A stretch of 64,000 nucleotides of DNA from Centroberyx gerrardi (GCF_048128805.1 NC_136010.1:18480980-18544979), one strand, 5' to 3'; shown: positions 14,707 through 43,686, numbered from the stretch's first letter. Numbers and translations: made by a program. Notes: generated by a model from the sequence alone, not told the origin.

Positions 14707-14709
14707 GTG
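14611..14709. repeat. Compound CT then TG microsatellite
   Basis: A TCTC run (14611-14634) passes directly into interrupted TG repeats (14635-14709). Confidence 0.95.
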
Positions 14710-16734
14710 AACTAAATTAGCCTTCTTTTACTGCAGGCAACTATATAGGCTACTCAGAGCAATAGACTGAATGCAATTTGGTCATGGCTCAAAGGTTTGA
14801 TATATTTGCCTTGTCATTATGCCTACTATCTGGAATAGAGATTACATTTTGCGTAATTAAAACAGAGAGCGGAACAATTACAGTTTAATGAACAAACATT
14901 AATTGGACAATATTAATGTTATCAGGTCTGTATGATGTATTCATATGCATTCATACTGTAGTTCCATGCCTCATGGCTGTGTGTAAAAGTAATGAAATTG
15001 ACAGTATTATGCGTATGAGTTATATTGTCAATACTGATGCATTGAGAATTACTGCAAGCATGTCTGTTTTACCAAATGTATTAATTTTCTATTCATCATT
15101 TAATCTTTTTTTTCTCTAAAACAAGTAAAAAAAACACGATGCGTGACCCTGGAAGATCCCTCTTTGTCAATGCTTTCCTCACCCAAGGGATAAAGAAATG
15201 CTAATGTAGTGAGATAATTTCACTCATTTCATTTTTTTTTCTTGAAACAGATGGCATTATCTTGAAAAAAAAAAAGTGCAATGACTGAATACAGTAGAGA
15301 TACAGTGGAGTGATTTGCCTTATTCTGCCTTGTTTCATATTGAGACTTTACAGAAAATTCCTGAACCAACTGAAACTGCATTGGAAACAAGTGGGATTAT
15401 CTCACCTAATTGGCAGAACTTTTCACTTGTCATTTTCAGGCAGAAATGAAACCAAATGGCTTGTTAAGATGGACATTTTTGCATTCCCTTGCTGAAAAAT
15501 CAACAGCAGCAATGTTTTCATTTCATTTGTTTCAGATAGATAAAATCATTACGGTTCAACAGCTAGGCCGTCACACCACTAAGGCTTAATTTTAGTATCT
15601 CATCTCAAGGAGAGTTTGGAGAAGAGACTTACTCATTAAGGTTTTTTTCATGCATAGAGATTATATTCAAAATCAAATTTGAAAGTTAACTTTTCCAAGA
15701 ATGCATCTCTGCATAAATCTGCATTTTGATCAGAAACCTGTTTTTTTCGTCTTAAAATGACAATAAAAACTGAAACTCATCCTTCCCTTTGCAGAATTTC
15801 CCCCTTGTTTTAGGGAAAAAAAGAAGAAAAACAAAATTGTAAACTCAAGACTAGAACACTATGTCTCTTGGACTCTCAGAGTATGTGCCCTTACAAAACG
15901 CTGTTCAGCACGGGCCATGTACCCAACCTTCAGATTAGGGCAGCCTAATTTCCTAAACTATTTTTAAAGTGTCTTGTATGGGTAATTGTGATTTACTGTC
16001 AGACTCCATTAAAGTCAAGCGGAGTGGTGCGGCCAGAGTGGCGAGGAGAAAATAACCTACAGCAAGACGCCACAGTCAGGGAGAAGGATTGGACAAGACT
16101 CAGGCACTGCTCATTTCACGTCCTCCGCTTCAACAGATGACACTCACATTCTGTCATAGTCTCTCCTATGAAAACAAGATGCAGAACTATGGTGCTTGAG
16201 TAATAACCACACTATCATCCATATCTAAATACATGTTAAAGAACTGGATGTAGAAGTCTTTTCAGTCCCTCCAAAAAACATTTGACTGTTGAGAGTATTG
16301 CAGCCCAACTTGCAGTCAAACTTGTTAGCATTTGTTAGCAACATTAGTGCAGGTTTCTCAGAGACTTTGGTTTTCAGCCCCATCGACAGCCTGAACAAAT
16401 TGTTTCAAACGTCTGCTTCCAATATATCAATAACAGGAACACAATATCCAAGTGCTTTTTGTTGGGACAGGAAGCACTTCTGTTCAGCTTCTCAAATAAA
16501 AAAAAACTACTGTGCCAACCCTATTATTGCATGCCTGTGGTTATTGTGTACAATACACAATAGCGGGACAAAAGGCAGGAAAAGCTTATCTTTAAGGAAG
16601 TGCGGTCTCACAAAGAGATAAATCCTCTCTCCATTAAAAAAAACAAAACTCAAGTATCCATCTCTCTCTATACAACAATTATTTAGTCTGCCTGTATCTT
16701 CTGCAATTTCAGGGAAGGATTCAATCTTATATGT

Positions 16735-16776
16735 TTCCTTTAGGCATTTAGCTGCTGCTCTTATCCAGAGTGACAA
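16735..16776 (+). repeat. SINE-like fragment
   Basis: GGCATTTAGCTGCTGCTC followed by TTATCCAGAGTGAC matches a motif found in many teleost short interspersed repeats (TTTAGC, then CTNTTATCCAGAGCGAC). Only the motif is preserved, with no boxes A and B or tail. Confidence 0.4.
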
Positions 16777-19724
16777 TGTTTCATCCAAGAATCAGTGAAT
16801 TACTCACTCGTCGACTTCCGCAAGGTCAGTGAGCCAGCCCACAACATATGGCTAACACACACTTGCCACGTTCATTTTCAAGCAATCATATCAGGTTCAC
16901 AGCAGGTCACACCTTATTCAATTAACACGCCTGGAAATTAAACTTTTGTAGTATTTTGTCTTTATGATGAACGATGATTCTATTACAAAAACCATTTATA
17001 GCCTCCTAATTTAATTTACTCTCTCAAATTTGCCAGCATGAAAATGTCTAAAATTTCCCCACAAAACACAAACGTCAGTTGAGTGCCACAATATTGCTCT
17101 GACATAACTTGATATAAGCCAATGCAACAGACACTGTGCTGATGTCATTGTAAATCTGTCTATGTTTGCTTTGTGTGATCAAGTTATTATTCCTTTGTGA
17201 GGTCCTAATGGCATGAAAGGCCTGGTGTTCTCTGCATGAATCATTTAGATGAAAGCCTGAGGAGGAGGGGGGAAGGAGCATGAGGCACCTGATGTCAACT
17301 TTAATTAGAATCCAGTTTGGGCTGTGTTACCTTGACTTTGAAATCCCAGAATCCCGCAGGGGCAGTGGAGACAGTTCTTGGTTAGAGGATGTGATTAGAC
17401 TTGGTAATCTTGGCGATTGCTTGATGCAATAGAAAAGAATGGCAAACACGCGCTAATCACTTTTACCTAGCTTTGTGGTTGGTGTGTGCTGTGTGTCTGC
17501 ACAGTTTACCATTTGTTGTGTACTACTTGTATCCTGTGTAGACGCAGTGTTCACTGTCCACACCAGTTACGCAATTCATTTTATACACTGCTACTAAAAT
17601 GGAAACTGAAGTACTGATCTTCAGTCAAGCAGATAATAATCAGTGTGTGGGGATTTTCTCATGATAGGAGTTATTTCACACCCAACACCCCCTATCATCA
17701 TATTCTGTTCCTTCACGAGTTGCACCTTGAAATTCATAGAAACGGGGCAGCGGCTTCCAAGTGTGGAGCATGGAGCATGACTAGACTGTCTGAGTGTTTT
17801 GAATGAAATGTGTCTTTAGAACAGACCCGTGGGAGCCTCAATTCCCATGACGTCCCCGGTGCGTCATAAAAAGAAGTCAGGGCACATCACCATCACTTGT
17901 GTCTTATTTCTCACTGTTCTGTAGTCTGATGTGAGACATCAGAGCCTGCAGGAGCAGCCCAGAGAGCCACTCTGAAGACTGACAGAATATGAGATGCTGC
18001 CGCTGCCATCTTGCACACATTACTGGCATTTAGCAATCCCATGTTGGACAGGAAACATTATTTCAAATACATGTTCAGATTGTGATAGCCCGGAGCAAAT
18101 AAACCAAGGCTTATACAGTGCATGCATTTTCATATCATTTGGTGGTCCTTTCACACAGCCTGCTACTGCTGTCTGGGACAAGCTGTTGTAATTTCAAAAC
18201 CATGGACATTGGATGGTGCGATGTAATTTGGCATCTGTGTTTGTGCTGCATGATGCCCAACGCTGATAGAGACAACAGACAACACAGGAGGGAAACACTC
18301 AAAACATGCCATTGAAGGGGTCTGCTGATTAAAAACACATTCTGCACTATTGATTTAGATAGGTTATTGATCCCTACTACCACATCTGCATTTACAATAA
18401 GATGTACCTAATTTGACACCTAGTCCAAGGCGTAACATCTCTATAAAATCACAAACAACATATTCAAAGGTCATTTTTTCTTTTGAGATTAATTATGATT
18501 AAAGCCGCAGTTTGTGTACTACACCATTAAGCTACATTGGGATTCATGATTATTATCATAGAGCACTGGGAACGGAAACTGTGAGGGCAGTGGAAAAGAT
18601 ACACTTAATTACAGGAACAATGACTTTAATGAGATTTAAGCACATATCAATGGATGGCTTCTTATATACAATATTGTTTGAATGATTTGACACAAATAAG
18701 GCATTTCAAGGAATAAAAACAACCTACTGGTATCACATTTTTGGCGAATCAACTGTTTTCAGGGTAGCTGACACGTTACCAAATTTGATTGGTAAAGCCA
18801 TTTAAGAGGTGAGCAAAGGCATACAAATACCATACAAACAAATGGCAAAATGTACAGTATCAAGACACACAAGTTGTATTAGCAAAATGTCTCCCTCCAA
18901 CGGTCAGAATGCATCCTTGTGGAGTAGATCTACATCTTCTATTTAATATATATCCTCGAACTAATCAAACTTTGGCTGTGTTGGGTTATGTGGATAAGAA
19001 CAGGGAAGATCAATACTGCATCCAGGGACTTGAATGATCATATTTCACCACCATCATAAACAAAGTTCTTGTACACATGAAAGGACAAACAATTTATGTA
19101 CAATATTTTTTTTCATACAATATTTGAAAAAAACCTGAGGGCTGTCAACTGCTGTACTTGCTCAACCCAATCCTTTAATGCATTTGTCTGCTGTTCCGTG
19201 CTTCATGGTAGACATCTGTCTATTGATGTCTGATGGGGGACGTCAGATGCTCTCCAGATATGAATCCAAATGCACCGACATTCATGTTCCACCTCAAAGT
19301 AAAAAAAAAAATGATGAAAATATATTCATCACAAGGTTATGATGATGTTCCCCGCAGGCAGCTCGGAGCGTCAGTATTTTCAATAGCCTTGAGCAGGATG
19401 TGCTTCATGTATTGTACATCTTTTCACACTTTAATCTGAGAAGTATTCACACTTCTAAAAGCAACATAAGTTCAATGTCTTTGTTAGAATTGGTCCTGTG
19501 ACTGTGCTGAAATGAGAAATAAGAGACATTCTTAGAAGGGATGGATAGTGCACACAACAGAAATAAATAATAGTTGAATATTATGTTACACATTACCGAG
19601 CTTGACAATTAAGACAATCGAGAGAAATAAATCAGCATAGCAGTGTCCCAGTTTAAATGATGAGGCTGACCTGCGAATTAACTCTTATGCCAGAGCGATT
19701 CCCCTGCTTCCAGTCCTTAAAGTG

Positions 19725-33834
<14,110 letters not shown>

Positions 33835-33903
33835 CTGCTAAGGACCAGGAGAGGTGGAGTCAAAACAAACTACATCATGTTCTCAACCTATGACCCCACC
33901 CCC

Positions 33904-33970
33904 AACACACACACACACACACAAACGCAGAAACAAACATATACACACACACTGTCTCTCTCTCTCTTTC
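33904..33970. repeat. CA then CT microsatellite
   Basis: ACAC repeats with interruptions run from 33904 and pass into TCTC (about 33953-33968), just upstream of tafa1 coding exon 1. Confidence 0.9.
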
Positions 33971-36830
33971 CCAACACACATACTCTTCCAGAAACAACAT
34001 TAAAAAAATATTTTTTTGCACTTGAACACTGGTCTATAATTGCCCTTAACGCCCCTCAGTGGGATTTTTTAGTCATCAGCATTTATCATTAGCATGATTA
34101 TATAAGTATGAGCTCTTCGCTACTCCTAGTCTGCCCTGTCTTGTCCCTGAGCCACAGCGCAGAAAATGTGGAGTGATCCCTGGGGAGTTTTTCCATGCAG
34201 CAGAGATTTCCCCTGACAGGCTGACTCCCTTCAACTCCTGAGCTGTGCTCCTGCCTTAAAACTAAAATCAAACTTAAAAAAAAAGATAAGATTTCGCAAG
34301 CAGCTGGCTGCCAAGGCTTTTCTGTGTCTGTCACTATCAGAATAATGTGACAGTGACACAGCAGTAATAGGAATCAAAAGCCTTGTAATGTTTCACCATG
34401 CTGTTTAGATAAGAAAAAAAATAGAGCAACAGCGAGGCAGGCTCCCGGTTATAGCACAAGGTTTGGCTGTGGAGGCATTGTATGAAGGAAATAATACAAC
34501 ACATAAAAATGTATTCCAGCCCTCAGATATTTGAATCATTCCATGTCCACTTGATCACAAACAACTTATGCTTGTGCTGTCAATTGGTATTAGATTATCT
34601 CTCATATCTTTAAATGTATTAATTTATGTCATAATCAGATAAGATTCTTTAAGATGCATTTAGATATAATTTCTTTAAGATATTATTTCAATATATTATT
34701 GCACTCTTACTCTCCGACAGCAACAAACTTTTATCAATCCTCTCTAATGTAAAAATGTGCATTTGTAACAATTAAAGCCATCAAGGTCCATGCACTGGCA
34801 TAAATGCAGTAGATGCTCCCAGACCATGACATTTAGACTGCAAAATACTTTTGATTCCTTTCAAATTGTATCCATTGTGCTTCTATGCATCTAAAGTGGC
34901 AATACACCAAGATAAGTTAAATAGCTCATGAAAAGCTTAAAGGAGATTGTAATTCCCAGCATATTCAGTATTTTAACATATTATGGACAGGATGTCAGAA
35001 AAATACATAAATGTACCGCACATCAACTGAGACAATATGGCATAGCTCATTATGATTCATTGTGTGTTTATGCAAATTGCATTTTAAATGCTACAATGTG
35101 CAGAGTCCACAGAGTTGTTTTTTTCTGATGAAATACAGATTTATCTATTTCATGCAGAAAGCTAAATCCCTTAACAAAGACATGAATGAAGTCTTTTTTC
35201 CCAGAGCAGAAATGAGGAAAAAAGTCTTACCTGAGCAACCCAAGCAAGAGTATATAAATATCTCAACAGAATGACTTAAATCCATCCATGATGCTGCTCA
35301 TGCTGATCCCCTCCAACAACTCTGTGAATCTGGCTCGAGGAGGGAACTCCACTGACTCTGCCTCCCCGCTCCACACTTTGATAGCAACAGTCCAGTGATT
35401 CAGAAATGACAGTCAAGCCGGAGTCAAGGAATAGATTTACAGCTCTTTCAATTCCACCTTTGAAATATCACCGCTGTCCCTTGAGGAGCTGCTGCCACTG
35501 ACACAGAATTCATTTGCCCCTTTGCATTTATAGGCACGTGCGGAGTGCTCCTTAATTAACTGTAGTGGAATCTCTTCTTTCACCGTCTGCATCCTTCCAG
35601 TGAGAGGCAGCCTCTGAGCATCCGATCTAGCTGTGTCCCCCTCAGCGAGCACTAAGTAACGAATGTTCCTCTACAGCCCGGCTGAGTGTAAAGACTGTAT
35701 CACATGTCTTAAAGCCAGACTGCCTCTGGATTGCACAGCATGGTGGGATTCCACCTGATCATTAGCTTCTGTCAAATGCAAATCAGTTAGACTGGCACCA
35801 CTCACATAGCTGTGACCACCTGATTAACAATTATTTACATTTAGAATGGATTTTCTTTATCTCTTGAGGCAAGATTTCCTTTTATTGGGTTCCCTTTTTT
35901 AATGTCATTTTCTACTCTGCAAGTAACTGCCTTACACAAATTGGAATAATAAAATGCTTAACTTTTTTTTTTTCCAAGAAGGAATCCAAGGCATTATTTT
36001 TTTGGGACAATAATTTGAGGGGGGGGAAAAACAAACCGTAGTGTGTTGTTGGTGACAGGTGCATAAGAGAAGATTAGGAAGTAACACATCTTCACATGGA
36101 AATTGGAAGCCCACTGTGTTGAGTCTTTCCTTAACGATCATGCCCATTCGGCTGTAGGTAATATTCACGTACAGTGGAGGGATTCATCAGTCTATGATGG
36201 AGATTTAATGGCGACCTTAGGAAAGAAGGGGAGGTGAGTGCTGTTACTCAGAATAAATCAGCCCTGATCAGTATGTGTGAGAAATTGTTCTGTCCCCTCC
36301 GTCCGCTACCTTCACTACATGGTAAGCTCTGCCGTTGCATTGTGTCTGGATTTTTTTTTTAATCGCTGGCATGCAGAACATGCCCAAGGCCTGCAGCTCA
36401 CACTGCCATCACAATGACATAAAGACTTCACATTTTATTTTGATGCTTGCTTAGGAAAGACAGGGTGCATTCCCAATTCAGGAAGGGGTGAAGAATACCC
36501 AGGGTGAGGAGAACAGCGACAAACTAACTGCTTGAGATGTAGACACACTACAACACTCCATAAAGGTCCACAGTCTGAGGCTTTGGCATGGTCAAACTCC
36601 CTCTGATGGGGGTTTGGGACATAAAAAAGGGGAAAGAACACAGCTTCTGAAGATGAGGCAATCATTTGTCGCAGATAGAGAATGTGTCCATGTTGAAACA
36701 GCGCTGCACTTAACTTTATTCAGCACATCTGTTTCACAGGGGAGGCTGGTCAGGACATGGGAAGCCTGATATCTCAGACTGAGGTTGTGGGAGAAATCTC
36801 TATTTGTTGGTTAAAAAACAACAATTCAGG

Positions 36831-37133
36831 GACAATTCAGTCCACACGACCATCAGAAAATTAACAACAGAAAAAGAGAACCTTATATAAAATCCAAGGG
36901 GCGGAATTAGCAACCCCACAGGTGATAACAATAAAGATAATTACAAGTAGACCAATATCTGTATAGGAAATATTACTGAAGGAGGTGAAAAAAATTCTAC
37001 TAGTCTAGTGTAATTACCTGTATTGTAATGTGGGGTTGCTACTCCCACCCCTTGGACTGTATAGAATGTTCTCTTTTTCTGTTAATTGTCTGATGAAGGT
37101 TGTGCAGACTGGCGCGTCATGTGACTAATGAAT
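36831..37133. repeat. Large imperfect inverted repeat (fold-back)
   Basis: The left arm (about 36831-36951) contains TTAACAACAGAAAAAGAGAA, ATCCAAGGGGCGGAATTAGC and AACCCCACA. The right arm (about 36996-37133) is its diverged reverse complement: TGTGGGGTTGCTACTCCCAC, CCCTTGGACTGTATAGAATG and TTCTCTTTTTCTGTTAAT. Pairing continues outward through CATCAG/CTGATG and inward through AATTACAAGTAG/CTAGTGTAATT. The central gap is about 45 bp. It is consistent with two inverted copies of one element or a fold-back transposon. Confidence 0.75.
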
Positions 37134-40100
37134 TGAGATTTATTTTATTTTGTTGAGAGAGTGTCGCGCCTTCTTTAGCTTGGTATACATTTCTACATTT
37201 AAGCACCTCTTCTCTTGTTGCTCGAGCGCGGATTCACAAACTGAGGACCCAGTAGAAAGGCTGATGATGAACTTATTAATAATGTTGATCTTCAGCTTTG
37301 TGGAAAGGAAAATTTTGACTTAAAATGACATTAAACTTGACTCCATAAAGGTTCTTCAATATCTTTAACACCATCAGGAACACTTGGAAAAAAGTTTATA
37401 CAATCAAACTTGCCATAAACTTCTGAAACAAACTTTAAACTTTATGAATGACCTAGATCTCTAATTTCTGGGAATACTGTACATATTATAGGTATGTGAT
37501 AAACCTAGAGTTTACTACAGGAAAATAGACACTGAAAACACACACACACACTGGACAGAGGTTGCAGCCCAAAGAAGTGATAGCCCAAGATCCGTATGTG
37601 ATTACAGTATCTAGATATGAATTTTTTATTCACAAACATGTTTTTGGAGATAATGCGTGTTGTGGTCATACTGTGGCCAAACCATCTCCGAATTGACAAG
37701 GTTTAGAGTTTATTGAATTATGGGTATTATTTCCATCTTAAAATAATGATTTCAGAAGTCATGGGAACCTTCAAAGGTACTTCAAAGGTAAGATGACCAA
37801 ACTTATATGTAAGAGGTAAGTAGATCAATATCACGCACCTCACTCGCTGGTTTGCTTGCTTTGTTTGATGCTTTGTATGAGCTACAGCTTTTCTATTGTG
37901 ATACATGATACCATTCTTTACAGGAATAGCAGGTAAGGTAAACATTACAAAATTGACCTTGCCCTTCCTAATACACATTTGCATTGACTTATGCAAGGTA
38001 TAGTACATTACATTACATTAATGGAATCCTTGGTGTATCTGCTTTCTTTCAAAATCCCTCTTGTCTCTAACAATTTGGTCTTCAATAACAATTTTGGAAT
38101 TTTTTCCCACAAAGACATTTTATGATGAGTTGAAACTTTCATATGCTTTGAATATACAGTATGTTTCAATGAGCACACATCAAATTAAATCCCTCTCAGT
38201 TCATAAATTCATGTATACAGCAGCTGTAGCCGTCTATTCTTTCTCAAACGTAAAAACTAACAAGGCAACACAAAAGTAACACAAAGCTTGTGTCTCTCGA
38301 TCGACTGATTGACAGATCATTCTTGGTATTTTCTGACAACTGAAGAGAACAGAAGTGAAAAGTTTCAGATAACTCATCTCTCATCACTCACTCTGAGGGT
38401 TATTTATCACCTGTAAATGAAAACATGAAAAAACACATGAAAAACTGTTATCATTTCACTCATTGCAAACTTTTTACTTGTTTTTTTCATAGTCCACAGT
38501 GAATTTATTGTGAAATTACACTGATTCAAAACAATGTAAATGCCACTGAATCTATAACATCCATCGTCTTTGTAATTGCGACGCCATGCATACATCCAAT
38601 CACGATGATTTCCTGAGCTGCAGACCACCGGTTTCTGTCTAAAGGAGGTTCATGCACTGCTGATTCAACGGGTTCCTCCCTGAACGCTTCTGACGGCTGC
38701 TCTCCGAAAAACTAACCCTGAAAAAAACAAGAGATGTTTGTAAGAGTGTTCGGAGGAGTTGGCTCCCAAATCTAAAATGGTCAGTACAGATATGGCCACG
38801 AGGCAGGCTGCCCACTCCATTAGCCCCCACAGGCTTTTTGGTCAGGGTGTTGCATGCCTCCACTGATGGGGCTTTCAGGGAGATGTCCGAGGTAGAGCGT
38901 TTCCTCCTCTCTTTAAACATAAAGAAGACGCAAAATCTCGTCTTTTACAAATGACTAATGGCAGCAATATGTGTGTAACCTTAATGCATGCCGTGTCAGA
39001 TTTTCTTTCCAAATGGCATGCCTACGAGATAAGGCGCTGGTATTTTGTGCTGAAGGTTGGTAAGCAGGGAAGAAATGTCAATAAATCATTGTGTTTCGCA
39101 GGAAGCCGAGGGAGTGAGAGCTTGTTTCTGTGAGAAGTCTCAGGAACAACTATGAAACATTTTGCTCTTTAGCCTCCCCTTTAGCTATGCCTCCGCTTGT
39201 CATAGCAGGAATCACAAAAGGTTTTGGTGCCCTGAAAAATGCATGACATTTTAAGATGATATTACTGCTGATTACAATGACATCATGCCCAGGAGGCTGG
39301 TTTTTTTTTTGTTTTTTTTTATCAGACACAGAGAACATGTCATGCTGTAGATCATGTCACGCATCACAACACAGTGCTTTTTTTGAACAGTAAGGGAGGG
39401 GGGAGATCCTTGTAGATAAAAGTCATATATTTCTACAGGCATCCAGGCTGCAATTTCACAAAAATCCTCATAATCACCATTCACAAGAACTATTTTGTTG
39501 TGTTGCTGTGACACACAAAAGAGAAGAGGTGTGAAAACAGCCCTAAAGATTCAATAAAAGATGGAGATATCATCTTGTTGTTGACATAAAAATCCAAATA
39601 TCTTTTCTCTGAGGTTGATAAATCACTGCCAATAAATTACTTTCCAAGAAGGTGGAGTGAAATAGTGAGGGATGCCTTTCAAGTCATTCATTTGCATTTT
39701 CATTGAGTGTTTTTGTTTTCTGCAGCATTCTCAGCTCCTTTCCCGAAAGGTCAATGGGAAACGGTCGGTGTCTACTTTATCTGCATGAGCCACTTCTCAA
39801 GTTCAGCCAAGTAAGAAATAAGATTATCTTTATAGAAGGCAAACTGAGAAACTGGCCTTTGAATCTTATTCAGTAGAGTATTAATATCTTAGTGGGGAGA
39901 ATCAGCTCAAACTGCTATTAAAATAACTGAAGTCTTGAGCTGGATGTTTTTCAATTTACTGAGCCCCTCATGTTTAATGGAAATTGACTGTCTCACCTTT
40001 TACATCAGTTGATCTTAACATTTAATAGATTCTTTTAAGGATATTAATCTTTTCCATTTTATCTTTGTCAGGGATAAGAGTGAGGCATATTTCTCTCAGC

Positions 40101-43100
40101 AGAAACAACTCATTAACTTCCCAGACACAAACCCTCCTGCTCCCAAGGTGTGGTATGAGAAACTCAGGTGAAAAGCAGTACAAAATACTTACAATTTTCC
40201 CTACAGAAAATACCCAGGTTTGTTATTTCTTCAAAAAAAAAAAACCTATACTCTAAAGCTGGAAATGCAAATCTGTTTTCTCCCATTATTTCCAAAGTCC
40301 TATTGACATTTACTGAGTGCTACACTATTTGATTCCACCATTAAGTCAAATGTCATTGCATGCACATGATGCAATTTTCAAATTAACAAAGAGATCTTAC
40401 AGTATTGCAATCCCAGGCAGAAAAATAGAGCCAGCGCATAGACATTTCAACATAAGTAGCCATTCTTTTAGCCCAAACTGCTGATGACAGTCTCCAGAGA
40501 GAGCAGATGCTGTTGCCTTCTGGCTCTGAGCTTCACCGTTCCATTCCAGTAACTGCCTCTGTTCCTCCAGAGATTTGCCACTGTAAAAACTCTGCACTCT
40601 CATAGCATCCAGGTGAAGAAAAACACTGATGTAATGGGTGGCTTTTTTTCGGCTTTTAAAAATGCCATCACCAGTCAGCAGTTGTCTGGGTTAAGTGCAC
40701 AGGGTTGTATTAATCATTGAGATTTAATGCAGATGCCAAGTGTGATGCGCATTTCTTGCATTTGCTGTCTATAAAATTGTAGAATCAGACGAGAAAACAT
40801 TAAGCGGTGAATTTACAGTTTTTTGAATTGGTTCTGAAGGCTTTCCAAAGGGAGGAAATCTGGAGAAAAGACATTTTCTTCTTAAAGCCATACAATCAAT
40901 CATATTCATAGCCTTCATTGTGTCCTTTTGGCCCTGTTCATGTGGTTGACATGGCCCATTCAATTCATGTTGGCTCCCTCCCGTCACATGACAACCCCAA
41001 AAATGGTGGTTGTTCAGGTAATTGAACTTGCCGGCCCTTTTCTGATGCATGTGTTCGTCTCCTGAGATGAAATCACATTTGCCCTTCAAATGTTCAGATT
41101 ACCATCTGCAGTGGGTAAACATTATCATTTGCTCATGTTCAAGTAACATCTATATGTACCGCTGTATACCTTTGCCTCAGTTGAATGTAGATGGTTGAAT
41201 GTATATATGCCTCTTCTTGGCCATTATGCTATTGCTAAATGTCAATATTAGTCTGAGACCTAGGATAATACAAAACCCCATCCTTCAAACCAGACTCTCC
41301 AGCAAGGGCAGTTATATATAAATGAATGGCTGTTATAACAGGGTAAAGGTGCATATTGTGGGAAGAAATCAGTGAGAGACGGTCACTGCAGTGTGTCAAA
41401 GCTCAGATGGTCTCTTTTCCAGTCTGATAGGGATTCTAAGGAAATCTCGATCTAACCCCTCTGACAAGGTCAGGCTATCTCATGCAACCTTTTGTGGAAA
41501 GCACTCAGCACAACAAATGGACCCTAAACTGTTTGCACTCTAAAGGCAGCTCTGCAGAGCTGATTACGCAGACCCAACCTGGCACACTCCAACCCAAAGT
41601 ATTCGTTCTGGGCCAACGCTGAGTGAATATGACTCGAGCAGCTGGAGGAAGTTCACCAGGAGGGGCAGAGGTCGACTAAAGACGTTCTGAGTGATGACAC
41701 AATTTCTTTTTACTTGGAGTTAGGTCATCTTGTCAAAAATGGTTGGATGATCGATGATGAAAAGAGACGGTATTAAGAGCGCTCTGCCCAAGACAAGAAG
41801 GACATTCTGTCTTATTCTCAGGGAGAAAACTATATCACAGTGGTAAGCTCTGCTCTCTTGCCCAAGATGAGCAAATGATAACCTGTCTTTAAAACAGTTT
41901 TAAAAAAATACATTTTATGGTAATACATCAAAACATCAGACTGCACTAGGCTACACAACAGGATTCGGAGATGGCTGAACTGGAAGAATTATTGGAAATC
42001 TTTTCTGAATATTTTTCTGAGCTGTTTAAGTGAACTTCATTTCAGTGTTACTGTGCTCACTTTTTCTTCCCACCTCCACAGGCATAATAGGAAAATAGCT
42101 AATATAAAACTCGAAATTGTATTCTTTCCTCTGTAAAGAGAGATGATTGCATATCAAGTTGGCTGGTTGAAGTACCTCCTGTGTATGACTCCTGTGTGGT
42201 GGGAGAGGAAGCATTTTTCTTCCAACCAATGGAAGAGTGAGTCAGGTTTATGACTATGGGGAGCAGAGGGTGGCCTTTATTTCCCTGAGAAGAGTCATTA
42301 TTATTGCCCTGCAAATTTATGGCTTGCTTCTGGAGAGAACCTACGAGCAGAGTGCCTGTCATTTCTCTTACTATCTTATGCATTATTGATAAGTCTATGG
42401 TCCTATCATCTATTGTGTGCTATTGCCATAAATCACCAGCAGAAAACAACATATAGATGTTTGGAGTCTCTCTCTTTTCTTCTCTCTGCTGTATTTTACA
42501 TGTCTATTTCATTTCATTTCAATTATTACACTGTAGTTGTGACAACACAGTATAATAAAAACAACTTTAACGATCTTGTAAAAATCACATTTTCAGTAAT
42601 ATTTTTTAAGAATTCAAAATAAGAAACATTTTCCAGAGGAACAATTTGTTTTATACACATATTTTAAAGAATGATTCCCCCGTAGAATTCTCATTTGCAA
42701 AAAATAATTGGCTAATCAAATTAAACTCAATGTCATGAACCAGTTTACGCGTGTTTGATGCTTGAGTTCATGTGGGGGTTGATGAGACAAAGACAATTGC
42801 TTAAGACAGAATGGACGCGGGCTCTAATGAGCATGCTAATCCATGGCAAGAAGAGCTGGATCCGGCACAAGGGACGAGAGTGGTTCCTCATTTTCATAAT
42901 GCAGGTGAACCAGGCTGGAAAACTGAAATAGGTCTATTTTTTCACCGTATTGTCTGTCTGTGCGTTACTTGTCACTGCCTACTTTCTCTCGTTGCTTTTT
43001 ATTTGTGTGATGCGTCGTATGTTTTTATACCTGCCTGCAAATAAATTCCCCTCTTGGCATAAAATAAAGAAAAATAAAGAATTGAACTTAAATATGAACA

Positions 43101-43587
43101 ATAGAAGAAAGATATTTGAATCTGATAGCCACTGAAGGGCTGTAATAAATTCTAATCCCCCCACTGATCCACTAATATATGGTTACAAATGTTGCAGAAG
43201 TAAACAGTTACATTATTGATTGTGTAAGAGAAGATCTCGGCCCCAGTGCTTTACATGAGAAATAGTACCAGAACAATTTAATAATTGTGTGAGTCTGCCT
43301 CAGTTAATATCTCCACCTATTAACTGATAAATGGCTGCTATTAGTTCCATACTAGGCAATTACATGGGGAGATAATTAGATTGTCACGCTGTTAAAGGCT
43401 AATAAGGATGAGCCTATCCTTGCAACAAAAGGTGACCTCCTTTGACTGGCAATGTTTCTCTGGCGTCCTTTCACCTGGCCATGGGCATTGTTGCTGTTAT
43501 AAAAGAGACCCAGGCTTCAAAGAAAACATACTATGTCATTCATTTTCCTTTATCGAAAATGCTGCAAATAGTTGCATTCTTAGACAC

Positions 43588-43686
43588 GTACACACACACA
43601 CACACACACACACACAAACCCCAGAATCACTGTACACTGGACCAAACAAGTTAATCAGAGATGTTCTATTGGCACCTCCCACGTGT

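Larger units (their letters stand above)
11037..19724. other. Convergent spacer between tafa4 and tafa1
   Basis: No coding exon is recognised across 8.7 kb. The 3' UTRs of both TAFA genes probably extend in from each side. Contents: a CA-rich tract (11651-11700), a LINE-like 3' tail (13662-13750), a degraded high-copy fish repeat (about 13860-14530), a CT/TG microsatellite (14611-14709) and a SINE-like fragment near 16741. The rest is AT-rich unique sequence in which I see no structure. Confidence 0.6.
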
